A stretch of DNA of 64,000 nucleotides from Flavobacteriaceae bacterium PS02334 (GCA_029959295.1 JASCOH010000006.1:186001-250000); one strand, 5' to 3'. Numbered from the stretch's first letter, positions 33,057-43,008 are shown. Notes: a model not told the origin generated them from the sequence alone. Program-made: numbers and translations.

Positions 33057-35096
33057 ATGCAAATATTGAAATTTCCTTTAGCCAGAATTGCCGTTTGGTT
33101 TATTCTGGGTTTGTTAGCCTCATTTTATCTTAAGCCAAGTATTTCGTTTGCTTTCTTATTTCTCGGAATAGCTTTTCTGCTATTCGCTATTTCTTATTTT
33201 TTAGCTCAGAAAGATTTTATCCAGAAGATTTATTTTGCCATTGCGACTTATATTTTGTTTGCTTTTATTGGCGTTTCGACGTATTCTATAAATAATGAAA
33301 GTTATAATTCGAGTCATTATCTGCACATGATAAATGATTCAAAAGAGCATTCAGTTTCAATCACGCTGACTGAAAAATTAAAAAGCAGTACCTACAATCA
33401 GCGGTATTTTGGAACTTTAAATTCCTATGATTCTAAAATTGCTACCGGAAAAATTTTAGTCAATATCCAAAAAGAAGGCTTAAAACAAAATCTTTCGATT
33501 GGTACAATGCTTTTGGTGGAAGGAACTATTTTAAAGCACCAAGAACCGCACAATCCAAATCAATTCGATTATGGGAAATATCTGGAAAACAAATCGATTT
33601 ACGGCCAGATTTATACAGACGCTTTTAATGTAAAGATTAGTTCTGAGGTAGATAGGAGCATTTGGTATTATGCAGCAAATTTCAGGAATACAATTGTACA
33701 AAATCTTAAAAAGTCGAAACTTCCTGATAATGAATTAAATGTTGGCGTTGCACTTATTTTAGGGCAACAGCAAGATATTTCTCCTGATATTATTACCGAT
33801 TATCGGCTTTCAGGAGCTGTGCACATACTTTCGGTTTCAGGACTTCACGTGGCTTTTATTGTCTTTTTTCTTAATTTTCTTTTGAAACCGTTGCCCAGTA
33901 ACAACTTTGGCAGCGTCTTTAAGCTTTCAGTACTCATCATTTTTCTTTGGTTATTTGCTTTGATAGCTGGATTTTCACCTTCTGTCACACGATCTGCAGT
34001 AATGTTCAGCTTCGTTGCTGTTGGAGAATTTATGAACAGAAAAACAAATATTTACCATTCGCTTTTGGCTTCCATGTTTTTTATTTTGCTGGTTGAACCG
34101 TCATTTATTTTCGATGTTGGCTTTCAGTTAAGTTATTGCGCCGTGTTTTTTATTGTTTGGCTGCAACCACTTTTTCTGCAACTTTGGAAACCAAAAAATA
34201 AAATTTTCAACTATTTCTGGAATATTTTGACAGTTTCTTTCGCAGCACAAATTGGCGCTTTTCCGTTGAGTGTTTATTATTTCCATCAATTTCCAGGATT
34301 GTTTTTTGTTACGAATTTGCTTGTTCTTTTTTTACTCGAAATAATTATGGCTGTCGGCGTTGTGGTTATGATCTGGGCAGTTTTTAGTGTAGTTCCCCAA
34401 TTCTTAATCAAGCCTCTTGAATGGAGTATTTATTTTTTAAATAAAATCATCAGCTGGGTGGCATCTTTTGAATCTTTTATTTTTCAAGATATTTCTTTTA
34501 ATTGGCAAATGATGGCAGGTTGTTATCTCTTGATTTTTGGAGTTTTTATTTGGTTTAAAAAGCCGAATTTCAAAAAACTGGCTTTTGCCTTAATCACTAT
34601 AATTTTATTCCAAGGAATTTATTTCGGAACTGTTTATACGAATAAAAAACAAGAAGAATTTATAGTTTTCAATGCAAAGAGGAATACTATTATTTCTGAA
34701 AGAAAAGGAGAAAATATAATTGTTTATAGCAATGATTCTCTGTCAGAAGCAACTATGAATTTTGTGCTAAAACCTTATTTAGTAGGGAATTTTGCTTCTG
34801 TTTCAAAGATGGAAAAATTAGCAAACCTAAATTATTTCAATAAAAATAAAATCCTTATCGTTGACAGTTTGGGAATTGTTCCTGAGAATATAAACTCTGA
34901 TATTTTAATATTGAGACAATCTCCAAAGATAAATCTGGAAAGAATATTGCAGACTTCAAAACCTAAAATGATTATTGCCGACGCTTCGAATTTTAAAACT
35001 TACACGGCGCGATGGAAAGAAACTTGTGCGAAAGAAAAAATCCCTTTTCACTCTACAGTTGAAAAGGGATTTTATAGATTGTCAAAAGAAAATTAA
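33057..35096 (+). CDS. comEC: ComEC/Rec2-type DNA-uptake channel protein
   Basis: The 679-residue membrane protein has N-terminal helices, a DUF4131-like beta part (about 100-190) with GTILKHQEPHNPNQFDYGKY, and the competence domain with ALILGQQQDI, LSGAVHILSVSGLHVAF and AGFSPSVTRSAVMFSF, the ComEC signature. It should form the inner-membrane channel for single-stranded DNA during transformation. The C-terminal region (about 535-679) keeps the rough outline of a metallo-beta-lactamase fold but lacks the HxHxDH metal motif, so a nuclease role is unlikely. Its stop codon overlaps the convergent gene's stop by 4 nt. Confidence 0.9.
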   Translation: MQILKFPLARIAVWFILGLLASFYLKPSISFAFLFLGIAFLLFAISYFLAQKDFIQKIYFAIATYILFAFIGVSTYSINNESYNSSHYLHMINDSKEHSVSITLTEKLKSSTYNQRYFGTLNSYDSKIATGKILVNIQKEGLKQNLSIGTMLLVEGTILKHQEPHNPNQFDYGKYLENKSIYGQIYTDAFNVKISSEVDRSIWYYAANFRNTIVQNLKKSKLPDNELNVGVALILGQQQDISPDIITDYRLSGAVHILSVSGLHVAFIVFFLNFLLKPLPSNNFGSVFKLSVLIIFLWLFALIAGFSPSVTRSAVMFSFVAVGEFMNRKTNIYHSLLASMFFILLVEPSFIFDVGFQLSYCAVFFIVWLQPLFLQLWKPKNKIFNYFWNILTVSFAAQIGAFPLSVYYFHQFPGLFFVTNLLVLFLLEIIMAVGVVVMIWAVFSVVPQFLIKPLEWSIYFLNKIISWVASFESFIFQDISFNWQMMAGCYLLIFGVFIWFKKPNFKKLAFALITIILFQGIYFGTVYTNKKQEEFIVFNAKRNTIISERKGENIIVYSNDSLSEATMNFVLKPYLVGNFASVSKMEKLANLNYFNKNKILIVDSLGIVPENINSDILILRQSPKINLERILQTSKPKMIIADASNFKTYTARWKETCAKEKIPFHSTVEKGFYRLSKEN

Positions 35097-35554
35097 ACCT
35101 TGATTAAAGGCAATAATTGTTCTGGAGTATGGTAGCCAACGATTGGGCTTTTTACTTCTCCTTTGCTGTCTAAAATATACATTGAAGGATATCCTTGAAC
35201 TCTCAAGAACATGGTAAAGTCATGAACTCCGTTGCGTCCCTTTCTTGCAGCATCATATTGCGGATTTGTGTATTTTTTTCCTTTGTAAGTCACCTCAGAA
35301 TTTCCTTCGGCATTAAATTTTACTGCATAATAATTCTTAGAAATATATTCAGAAACTTCTTTAGTCTGGAAAGTATTTTTGTCTAGCATTTTGCATGGTC
35401 CGCACCAGTCAGTATAAACATCCATGAAAATTGGTTTTGGTTTCTTCTTTTGTGCGGCCAAAGCTTCATCTAAAGACATCCATTTTATTTCTTGAGCTTG
35501 AACTGTTGCCAATGAGCCGACAGCTAAAAATAATACTAAAAGTAGTTTTTTCAT
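35093..35554 (-). CDS. Periplasmic thioredoxin-fold protein
   Basis: The 153-residue protein has a signal peptide (LLLVLFLAVGSLATVQAQ) and a thioredoxin fold with YTDWCGPCKML as the active site and a cis-Pro in VQGYPSMYIL. It probably acts as a disulfide reductase or isomerase in the periplasm. It lies 42 nt downstream of the third POT transporter gene on the same strand and may be read from the peptide-use operon, but its own promoter cannot be excluded. Confidence 0.85.
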   Translation of the reverse strand: MKKLLLVLFLAVGSLATVQAQEIKWMSLDEALAAQKKKPKPIFMDVYTDWCGPCKMLDKNTFQTKEVSEYISKNYYAVKFNAEGNSEVTYKGKKYTNPQYDAARKGRNGVHDFTMFLRVQGYPSMYILDSKGEVKSPIVGYHTPEQLLPLIKV

Positions 35555-35596
35555 TTTTATAAATTTTAAATATTGGTTTTCAAAAATGATGCCGTT

Positions 35597-37312
35597 TTAA
35601 GCGACATTATTCTCTTTCATTACACTGTTTAACCATTTTAACATCAACAACAATACGATCGCAGCTGCTAGAACTAAGCCAAAGTTAAGGAAAAAGAAAT
35701 TTTCTTTTTGAGGGATTGTTTCCCAAAGCGAAGAAAGCATTCCAGAAAGTTTGTTTCCAACTGAAATTGCCAAGAAAAATCCTCCCATCATTAAAGCTGT
35801 AATCCTTGGCGGAGAAAGTTTTGAAACAAGTGATAATCCCATTGGTGAAAGGCATAATTCCCCGATTGTGATTACGCCATAAGAAGCGATCAACCACCAA
35901 GAACTTGCTTTTAGTGTCATGTCATTTGTAGCAAAAACGGCTCCAACCATTACCAAAGCTGATAAAGCTGTAATCACTAGCCCGATAAAAATCTTTGTTG
36001 GCGTGCTTGGTTCTTTCTTTTTTCTTCTCATTAATCCAAAAACTCCAACAACCAAAGGTGTTAAAACGACAACCCAAAATGGATTAATTGATTGGTATAA
36101 TTCTGTAGAATATAATTTTAAGTTTGTCCCTTTTGCCGGTACTTGATCTCCAGGCAAAGTCGCAAAATATTTTCTTGATTTCTCTAATTGTCCGATTTCT
36201 CCTGAATAAGAAGCTTTTGCGGCTAATTCCTCTTTAGAAACTGCCGGCATTGCTTCTTCTTTCGCACGCATTTCTGCAATCGTCTTGTCAAAAGTTTCTT
36301 GGTCTGCAGAAACGATATCATTGTTTACGACAACTTGTGCCATTCCAACTTTGTCAGCCACGTTTGAAACTGCAGTTGGCATATTTCTGTCAGTATGGTC
36401 TTCAGCCCAAACTGTTAACGCATCTCCATTTTGGTGGAAAATTGCGAAGAATAAAATCACGCAAGTAAATACCGCCAATAAAGCTTTAATCGCTCTGCTT
36501 TCTTTTGCTTCTGCTTTAAAAGCTAAGTAAATGAAAAATCCGATTACTGGTAAACATCCAATAATAAAAGCATCATTTGTATCAGAACCTAAGAAGTTTC
36601 CAGGAATCATGTATCCGATAATTCCGAAGATAAACATTGGCAAAACCGTCAAGCCAAGAATTTTTCCTGTTGACATATCGCCTTGTTGTGTTGGTTTTAT
36701 AACGTCAACGTGTTTAATGTGTTTTGTTCCGATTAAGAAAACTAGAACTCCGATAAGCATTCCAACTCCCGCTGCAGCAAAAGCATACCCCCAACCGTAG
36801 TTGATTCTCATGTAAGCTGCAACGAAATTACAGATGAAAGCTCCGATGTTGATTCCCATGTAAAAGATGTTATAACCCGCATCTTTTTTATCTTTCATTT
36901 CTTCACTGCTGTAAAGATTTCCTACCAAAGTTGAAATATTTGGCTTGAAGAATCCGTTACCTAAAATGATACATAATAAAGCGATATAAAAAGTGGTCGT
37001 GCTGTGAATTGAAAGTAAAAAATATCCCGCAGACATCATCAAACCGCCCATTACGATTGACCTTCTGTAGCCTAAAACTCTGTCAGCAAGCAATCCTCCG
37101 ATAAAAGGTGTAAGGTAAACAAGACCCAAATAAGTTCCGTAGATGTCAGATTTTTTTGCTGCATCAAAACCCATTCCGCCATTGTTCCATCCGTCAATCA
37201 TATACAGGGAAAAAATTCCCAGCATTAAATAATATCCGAATCTTTCCCACATTTCTGTTCCGAAAAGATACCATAATCCTTTTGGGTGCGAGTGCTTTAC
37301 TGTTGTTTCCAT
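35597..37312 (-). CDS. POT-family proton-dependent peptide transporter, third in operon
   Basis: The 571-residue protein carries the POT/PTR2 signatures: EMWERFGYYLM (the ExxERFxYY motif in helix 1), GGLLADRVLGYRRSI, GNGFFKPNIST and FYMGINIGAF. About 12-14 membrane helices are expected. It imports di- or tripeptides with protons. Compared with the other two transporters it has an extra hydrophilic region of some 75 residues in the outside loop at about residues 303-410 (rich in Ala, Glu, Lys). Last of three tandem POT genes behind a DPP4 peptidase gene. Confidence 0.92.
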   Translation of the reverse strand: METTVKHSHPKGLWYLFGTEMWERFGYYLMLGIFSLYMIDGWNNGGMGFDAAKKSDIYGTYLGLVYLTPFIGGLLADRVLGYRRSIVMGGLMMSAGYFLLSIHSTTTFYIALLCIILGNGFFKPNISTLVGNLYSSEEMKDKKDAGYNIFYMGINIGAFICNFVAAYMRINYGWGYAFAAAGVGMLIGVLVFLIGTKHIKHVDVIKPTQQGDMSTGKILGLTVLPMFIFGIIGYMIPGNFLGSDTNDAFIIGCLPVIGFFIYLAFKAEAKESRAIKALLAVFTCVILFFAIFHQNGDALTVWAEDHTDRNMPTAVSNVADKVGMAQVVVNNDIVSADQETFDKTIAEMRAKEEAMPAVSKEELAAKASYSGEIGQLEKSRKYFATLPGDQVPAKGTNLKLYSTELYQSINPFWVVVLTPLVVGVFGLMRRKKKEPSTPTKIFIGLVITALSALVMVGAVFATNDMTLKASSWWLIASYGVITIGELCLSPMGLSLVSKLSPPRITALMMGGFFLAISVGNKLSGMLSSLWETIPQKENFFFLNFGLVLAAAIVLLLMLKWLNSVMKENNVA

Positions 37313-37330
37313 TTAATTTAGTTTAGGGGT

Positions 37331-39091
37331 TTATCTTACTCCGTGCATCAATTTTTTCAATACCGGATTTAATGCAATAACTAATAATCCTGCAACAATC
37401 GGTACAATCGTAAAGATCAGGAAGAAAGTTGACAATGAATATTGGTTGGTTATATTTTCAATTTGTCCTCCTGCAACTGCTGCCAGTTTATTTCCGATTG
37501 CAATTGCCAAATACCACATCCCAAACATGAATGCGATCATTCTAGCGGGAACCAATTTTGAAACGTAAGAAAGGCCGACTGGAGATAAAAATAATTCCCC
37601 GAGCGTATGGAATAAATAAGCTAAAACTAACCAAATCATTGAAACTTTTACACCTGCAGCAACTCCGTAAGAACCGTAAGCTAATAATCCAAAACCAATT
37701 GCCATAATAATTAATCCAAGACCATATTTTGTAGCTGCTGGCGGATTGAATTTGCTGTCCCAAATTTTTGAGATTGTAGAAGCAAAAGCGATAATGAAGA
37801 AAGAGTTTAAGATTGAAAACCAGCTTGGATCAATTTCTGAAGCTGATTTTGTAAATTCATTATAAAGCATCCAAAGTGCGATTCCCCAAACTCCTAAGAA
37901 CGTAATTGCTAGAACTACGTTTGAACCTAAAGCTTTTTTCCAAGTTTGTCTTGCCAATAAAATCAAGACCCAAGTGATAATTAACAATGGAACTATTGTT
38001 AGCAAAGTGTTGATCGTGTTAAACACTGTAAGCGATGTTCCTGCTAAACTTCTGTCCACATTGTCGCGAGCAAAAATTACAAGAGACGAAGCACCTTGTT
38101 CAAATGACATCCAGAAAAATATAGTAAAAAAGGCAAAAACGATTACGGCAATCATTCGATCTCTAACGATTGTTGTGTAACGAACTAAACGTGAAATTAC
38201 TAAGTATAAGAAAAGTATTAATGCGACTAAAATCATAAAAATAGAACCATCTAATTTCCCAACTTTGAAATCAAATAGATTGATGCCCCCAATTTTTGAC
38301 AATGGATCATTGAAAGCATAAAGCAATCCGATTATTGTAGTAATTCCGATTAACGCAAAATCAACTGGCGTATATGGATTTGGCTTGTCTTCTGCGTTAT
38401 TAGAAATTGCTGCTTTTGCGCTAGCTTCTGCTCTTTTTGCTTTTGTTGGAACTTCACCAACATCACCAAATAAAGGTTTTGCCATCCAAAATTGAATGGT
38501 TCCCAATAACATAAAGATTCCGGCTAAACCGAATCCCCAGTGCCAACCTAAATTTGCTGCTAAATAACCGCAAAGCATCATTCCGAAGAAAGCTCCAGCG
38601 TTAACTCCCATGTAAAAAATGGTATAAGCTCCATCTTTTTTCTCTGGAAATGATTTGTACATTTCAGATAAGATTGAGGTCATGTTTGGCTTGAAAAAAC
38701 CAGTCCCGATAACCAATAGTCCAAGACCTAAGTAAAGCATAAATGGCGTATCTAAAAACATTGCAGCGTGACCCAAAGTCATAATTATTGACCCAATTAC
38801 AACTGCCCAACGATATCCTATATACCTGTCAGCAATAATTCCTCCAAAAATTGGAGTGATGTAAAGCAACATTGCATAAGTTCCATATAAAGAACCCGCG
38901 TTTTCTGCATTCCAACCCCAGCCTGGATTTTCTCCAGTAATCGCAGCTGTTAAAAACAAAATCAATAAAACTCTCATTCCGTAGAAAGAGAACCTTTCCC
39001 ACATTTCAGTGAAAAATAAAACGAATAATCCTGATGGATGGCCTAGAACTTTTGATTTAAAAAAATCGTTGTTACTTGTAATTTCTGACAT
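37331..39091 (-). CDS. POT-family peptide transporter, second in operon
   Basis: The 586-residue protein has EMWERFSFYGMRVLLILFL at helix 1, GGIIADRYIGYRWAVVIG, GTGFFKPNMTSIL and FYMGVNAGAFFG, diagnostic of POT transporters. A charged cytoplasmic loop (about residues 215-240, AKRAEASAKAAI) separates the two halves. It should take up short peptides by proton symport. It is the middle of three tandem copies; spacing is 27 nt to the gene before and 18 nt to the gene after, so they are co-transcribed. Differences in the loops suggest the copies are old and may differ in substrate. Confidence 0.93.
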   Translation of the reverse strand: MSEITSNNDFFKSKVLGHPSGLFVLFFTEMWERFSFYGMRVLLILFLTAAITGENPGWGWNAENAGSLYGTYAMLLYITPIFGGIIADRYIGYRWAVVIGSIIMTLGHAAMFLDTPFMLYLGLGLLVIGTGFFKPNMTSILSEMYKSFPEKKDGAYTIFYMGVNAGAFFGMMLCGYLAANLGWHWGFGLAGIFMLLGTIQFWMAKPLFGDVGEVPTKAKRAEASAKAAISNNAEDKPNPYTPVDFALIGITTIIGLLYAFNDPLSKIGGINLFDFKVGKLDGSIFMILVALILFLYLVISRLVRYTTIVRDRMIAVIVFAFFTIFFWMSFEQGASSLVIFARDNVDRSLAGTSLTVFNTINTLLTIVPLLIITWVLILLARQTWKKALGSNVVLAITFLGVWGIALWMLYNEFTKSASEIDPSWFSILNSFFIIAFASTISKIWDSKFNPPAATKYGLGLIIMAIGFGLLAYGSYGVAAGVKVSMIWLVLAYLFHTLGELFLSPVGLSYVSKLVPARMIAFMFGMWYLAIAIGNKLAAVAGGQIENITNQYSLSTFFLIFTIVPIVAGLLVIALNPVLKKLMHGVR

Positions 39092-39118
39092 TATTTATTG
39101 TAATTTATTCTATTCTAA

Positions 39119-40636
39119 TTATTTAACTTCTTGCATTAATTTTCTAATAAGCGGTGAAACCACAATCAAAAGAACACCTGCAATTAAGGCATAAATTGCT
39201 AATTGATAATATCCTTCGGTGTAACCTTGAAGTTTTGTCAATAACGAAGCATTTTCGTCTGGTGAAGACATTCCGGCACCAAGCAAACCTGCAGCGTATT
39301 GGCCATAAGCGCTTGCCAAAAACCACATTCCCATCATCATTCCGGATAATCTTTTTGGTGACAATTTGGTCATAATTGAAAGTCCGATTGGCGAAAGGCA
39401 AAGTTCTCCAAAAGTAATAATTAAGTAGGCCAAAGTGAATACATTTAGCGAAGTTATGCCTTGAACATCTGCAAAAAATCTTGTGTAATAAAATACGTAG
39501 AATGCTCCAGCAAGGAATAAAAATCCAATACCAAATTTCATTACAGTATTTGGCTCGATTTTTTTCTTTGCCATTGCCAGCCAAACTAAACCTATTAATG
39601 GACTAAAAACAATTACGAATAAAGAGTTTGAAGTATTGTTTACGATATTTGGATTGATTTCAAAAAACAATAAATTATGATGTAAATTATCTTTCGCAAA
39701 CAAAGCTAATGAACCGCCACTTTGTTCAAAAAACGCCCAGAAGGCAATTGAAAAAAGAATAAAAATAAAAGCCGCAATCAATTTCTTTTGTGCTCTTAAA
39801 TCTTTTTCTTTAAAAGTTTCGAACAGGAAGTATAAAACTGCCAATGGCCCGATGGTGTACATGAAATAATCAGTATAATCGGTGTTTTTGATCATTATAA
39901 AAATCAAAGGAATACTGATCAAAGATCCCACGTAAACAGCAATTTCTTGCGCTGTTCTCTTTTTTGGCTCAATATGTAAAAGCGGAGAATCTCCAATTGG
40001 GCCTAATGATTTCTTTGTAAAAATAAAAGTTATTAAACCAATAACCATTACGACCGCAGCCGATAAAAACGCATAGCTCCAGCCATAATCTGGACTTGTT
40101 CCTAAGTAAACGCAAACGGCGCCTCCCAATAAAGCTCCAATATTTATTCCAGAATAAAATAATCCGAAACCAGCATCTCTTCTGCTGTCGCCTTCACGGT
40201 ATAATTCTCCAACCATGGAAGAAATATTCGGCTTAAAAAATCCGGTTCCAATAATGGAAAGCGTAATTCCAAGATAGAAAAAATCTTGAGGAGAAAAAGC
40301 GATAATCAAGTTCCCTAAGATCATCACTGTCGCTCCAAAAAGCAGCGATTTTTTAAAACCTAAAATTTTATCTGCAAAAATTCCTCCGATAAATGTGAAA
40401 GCATAAACAAAAGCTTGGATTGCCCCATATTTTAAATTGGCATCTTTGTCAGATAAAGCCAGACCTAAAAGTTTGTCTGCCATAAAAATGGTCAAAACGC
40501 CTCGCATTCCATAAAAACAGAAACGTTCCCACATTTCCACTAAAAACAAATACCACAATTGCTTTGGATACTTGCCTTTGAAATTTTGAATTTCCTCTAA
40601 TGTAGGGACTTGGCTAGGGGTAGTTGGATCAATCAT
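39119..40636 (-). CDS. POT-family peptide transporter, first in operon
   Basis: The 505-residue protein has VEMWERFCFYGMRGVLTIFM at helix 1, GGIFADKILGFKKSL, GTGFFKPNISSMV and FYSGINIGALLG, the POT signatures, and about 12-14 helices. It is the shortest of the three, close to the minimal bacterial POT length. It starts 1 nt before the end of the DPP4 gene region (gap 40636-40638), so expression is coupled to the peptidase. Substrate is inferred to be X-Pro dipeptides released by DPP4, or other short peptides. Confidence 0.93.
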   Translation of the reverse strand: MIDPTTPSQVPTLEEIQNFKGKYPKQLWYLFLVEMWERFCFYGMRGVLTIFMADKLLGLALSDKDANLKYGAIQAFVYAFTFIGGIFADKILGFKKSLLFGATVMILGNLIIAFSPQDFFYLGITLSIIGTGFFKPNISSMVGELYREGDSRRDAGFGLFYSGINIGALLGGAVCVYLGTSPDYGWSYAFLSAAVVMVIGLITFIFTKKSLGPIGDSPLLHIEPKKRTAQEIAVYVGSLISIPLIFIMIKNTDYTDYFMYTIGPLAVLYFLFETFKEKDLRAQKKLIAAFIFILFSIAFWAFFEQSGGSLALFAKDNLHHNLLFFEINPNIVNNTSNSLFVIVFSPLIGLVWLAMAKKKIEPNTVMKFGIGFLFLAGAFYVFYYTRFFADVQGITSLNVFTLAYLIITFGELCLSPIGLSIMTKLSPKRLSGMMMGMWFLASAYGQYAAGLLGAGMSSPDENASLLTKLQGYTEGYYQLAIYALIAGVLLIVVSPLIRKLMQEVK

Positions 40637-40637
40637 T

Positions 40638-42809
40638 TTATAAATTATCTTTAATAAAGTTTGTCATTTTTGTATAAAGTTGCAATCTAGTCTTTCCGCC
40701 GTAAATTCCGTGGTTTTTGTCTGGATAAATTGCCCAGTCAAATTGTTTGTTCGCTTGAACCAAGGCTTCCACCATTAACATTGTGTTTTGAACGTGAACG
40801 TTGTCATCAGCAGTTCCGTGGATCAAAAGGTATTTGCCCTTCAATTTGCTCACATGGTTTATCGGAGAATTTTCGTCATATCCGGAAGCATTTTCTGCCG
40901 GAGTTTGCAAAAATCTTTCTGTGTAAACCGAATCATAAAAACGCCAATTCGTTACAGGAGCCACTGCAATTGCCATTTTGAAAACGTCATTTCCTTTCAA
41001 AATGCAGTTTGAAGACATAAATCCGCCATAACTCCAGCCCCAAATTCCGATTCTAGAATTGTCTACATAATTGTATTTTCCAATCACTTTTGCAGCATCG
41101 ATTTGGTCTTCAACTTCCAGTTTTCCTAAATCTTTATACGTCACTTTTTTGAAATCAGCACCTTTAAAACCAGTTCCTCTTCCGTCAACGCAAGCCACGA
41201 TATAGCCTTGTTGCGAAAGCATCATGTACCACAAATCGTTTGTGTCAATCCAGTTATTAGCAACTTCTTGAGATCCTGGCCCAGAATATTGGAACATCAA
41301 AACCGGATATTTTTTATTCGGGTCAAAATCTTTGGGCTTGATTATCCAAGCGTTTAATTTGTGTCCTTTTTCGGTAGTCAATTCAAAGAATTCTTTTGAA
41401 GGCAGATTGTATTTTGCCAGTTTCGCCAGCAAAGCATCATTCTTTTTTATCGATTGTATTTCTTTTCCAGCTTTTGCTTCATTTAAAGAATAAATTGCAG
41501 GCATTTTTGCACTTGAAAAAGTATTAATGTAGTATTCAAAATTGGGACTGAAAGTCGCCGAGTTTGTTCCAGTTGCAGTTGAAAGTCTTTTCTTGCCGCT
41601 TCCGTTTAATTTTACAGCATAAATGTCTCTGTTGATTGAACCATTTTCTACCGATTGATAAAAAATTGTTCCAGATTTTTCGTCCAATCCATAATAATTG
41701 GTCACTTCCCAGTTTCCTTTTGTGATCTGGTTCTTCAATTTCCCAGATTTATCATAGTGGTAAATGTGATTGAAACCATCTTTTTCGCTCGTCCAGATGA
41801 AACTATTGTCTTTCAAAAAAGTTAGATTGTCTGTAATATCTACGTAAGCTTTGTCTTTTTCATTCAAGACCACTTTTGCAGTTCCAGAAGTTCCATCCAC
41901 AAAAAGCAAGTCTAAATTATTTTGGTGCCTATTAATAACTTGAGCGCTTAAAACATTGGCTTCATTTGTCCATTTTATCCTTGGAATATAGAAATCATTA
42001 TAGTTTCCAAGATCGATTTGTTTGGTAGCATTTGCTTTTAAGTCATAAATATGCAAAGAAACTAAAGCATTTTTTTCGCCTGCTTTTGGATATTTGAAAA
42101 CCTGTTGCGTAGGATATAAACCTTGGTTGTATAAATCCATTGAAAATTCAGGAACTTCAGTTTCATCAAAACGGATGAAAGCAATTTTATCGCTAGAAGC
42201 ATTCCAGTCAAAAGCTCTTACGAAGGCAAATTCTTCTTCATAAACCCAATCCGTAATTCCGTTAATGATCGCATTTTTCTTTCCGTCAGTGGTAATTTGC
42301 TTCGTCGTTTTTGCTTGAAGATTGTAGACAAACAAATTATTGTCTTTTGCATAAGCAATTTGATTTCCGTCAGGAGAAAAAGTCGGCTCCTGCACTTTGA
42401 AATCAAATAATTTTGTCAATTGCTTGGATGAAATATCATATAAATAATAATCTGCCACAAAAGAATGGCGGAAAATTTGTTCAGATTCACAAGCCAGCAA
42501 AATCACGTTTTCTTTTGAATTGAACGTATAACTGTCAATCATCGGAAGATTTTTGTGGTCTTTTGTATCGATTAACGTAGACACTTTTTTCAAGGTTGCA
42601 AAATCATACAAATCAATCTGCATGCTTTTTGAAGCCTTGTTAAAATTAAGAACCGTATACTGATTGGTGTTTTTTAAAGACTGCAATTCGTCCATTCCTT
42701 CAGCCCTGAAAGCGCCACCCCAGATTTCCTCTAAGGTTAATTTTTGCTGTCCAAAAACCGAAATGCAAAAGAATAATAGCAATGCGGTAATCTTGCGTGA
42801 ATTCATCAT
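40638..42809 (-). CDS. Dipeptidyl-peptidase IV-type S9 peptidase
   Basis: The 723-residue exported protein has a signal peptide (ITALLLFFCISVFGQ), an N-terminal beta-propeller (DPP4_N) with DWVYEEEFAFVRAFDW, containing the Glu pair that binds the substrate N terminus, and a C-terminal alpha/beta hydrolase. The catalytic triad is visible as GWSYGGFM (Ser near 595), HGTADDNVHV (Asp near 668) and PDKNHGI (His near 700). It removes X-Pro or X-Ala dipeptides from peptides in the periplasm. It is the first gene of an operon with three POT peptide transporters, which could import the products. Confidence 0.93.
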   Translation of the reverse strand: MMNSRKITALLLFFCISVFGQQKLTLEEIWGGAFRAEGMDELQSLKNTNQYTVLNFNKASKSMQIDLYDFATLKKVSTLIDTKDHKNLPMIDSYTFNSKENVILLACESEQIFRHSFVADYYLYDISSKQLTKLFDFKVQEPTFSPDGNQIAYAKDNNLFVYNLQAKTTKQITTDGKKNAIINGITDWVYEEEFAFVRAFDWNASSDKIAFIRFDETEVPEFSMDLYNQGLYPTQQVFKYPKAGEKNALVSLHIYDLKANATKQIDLGNYNDFYIPRIKWTNEANVLSAQVINRHQNNLDLLFVDGTSGTAKVVLNEKDKAYVDITDNLTFLKDNSFIWTSEKDGFNHIYHYDKSGKLKNQITKGNWEVTNYYGLDEKSGTIFYQSVENGSINRDIYAVKLNGSGKKRLSTATGTNSATFSPNFEYYINTFSSAKMPAIYSLNEAKAGKEIQSIKKNDALLAKLAKYNLPSKEFFELTTEKGHKLNAWIIKPKDFDPNKKYPVLMFQYSGPGSQEVANNWIDTNDLWYMMLSQQGYIVACVDGRGTGFKGADFKKVTYKDLGKLEVEDQIDAAKVIGKYNYVDNSRIGIWGWSYGGFMSSNCILKGNDVFKMAIAVAPVTNWRFYDSVYTERFLQTPAENASGYDENSPINHVSKLKGKYLLIHGTADDNVHVQNTMLMVEALVQANKQFDWAIYPDKNHGIYGGKTRLQLYTKMTNFIKDNL

Positions 42810-42982
42810 ATTTTGTTAAGGTAAAAAAACTGTCAATTTTAGTGAAAAATTTGCAATAAACCGTTATTTTTTGTGTTAAATGCAATTTTCAGAAAATTCT
42901 ATTGCGTTTAGGTTTTGAATCATTCGTGTTTTAAGTTTTAGGAAAATCGAAAGTAGCGCTTAAAATCTTGTTTTTTTATTCT

Positions 42983-42990
42983 TATATTTG
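42983..42990 (+). promoter_or_regulatory. Promoter -7 box of the YARHG gene
   Basis: TATATTTG lies 18 nt before the ATG at 43009. Its last TTG is also an in-frame codon of the longer frame, which shows that the longer start is false. No good -33 is seen. Confidence 0.5.
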
Positions 42991-43008
42991 AGTAAATCTG
43001 AATTATTT

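Noticed and set aside
39144-39584. 146-residue minus-strand frame overlapping the first POT transporter
   Set aside because: Another frame on the same strand as a real transporter with all POT motifs; Cys/Arg-rich shadow.
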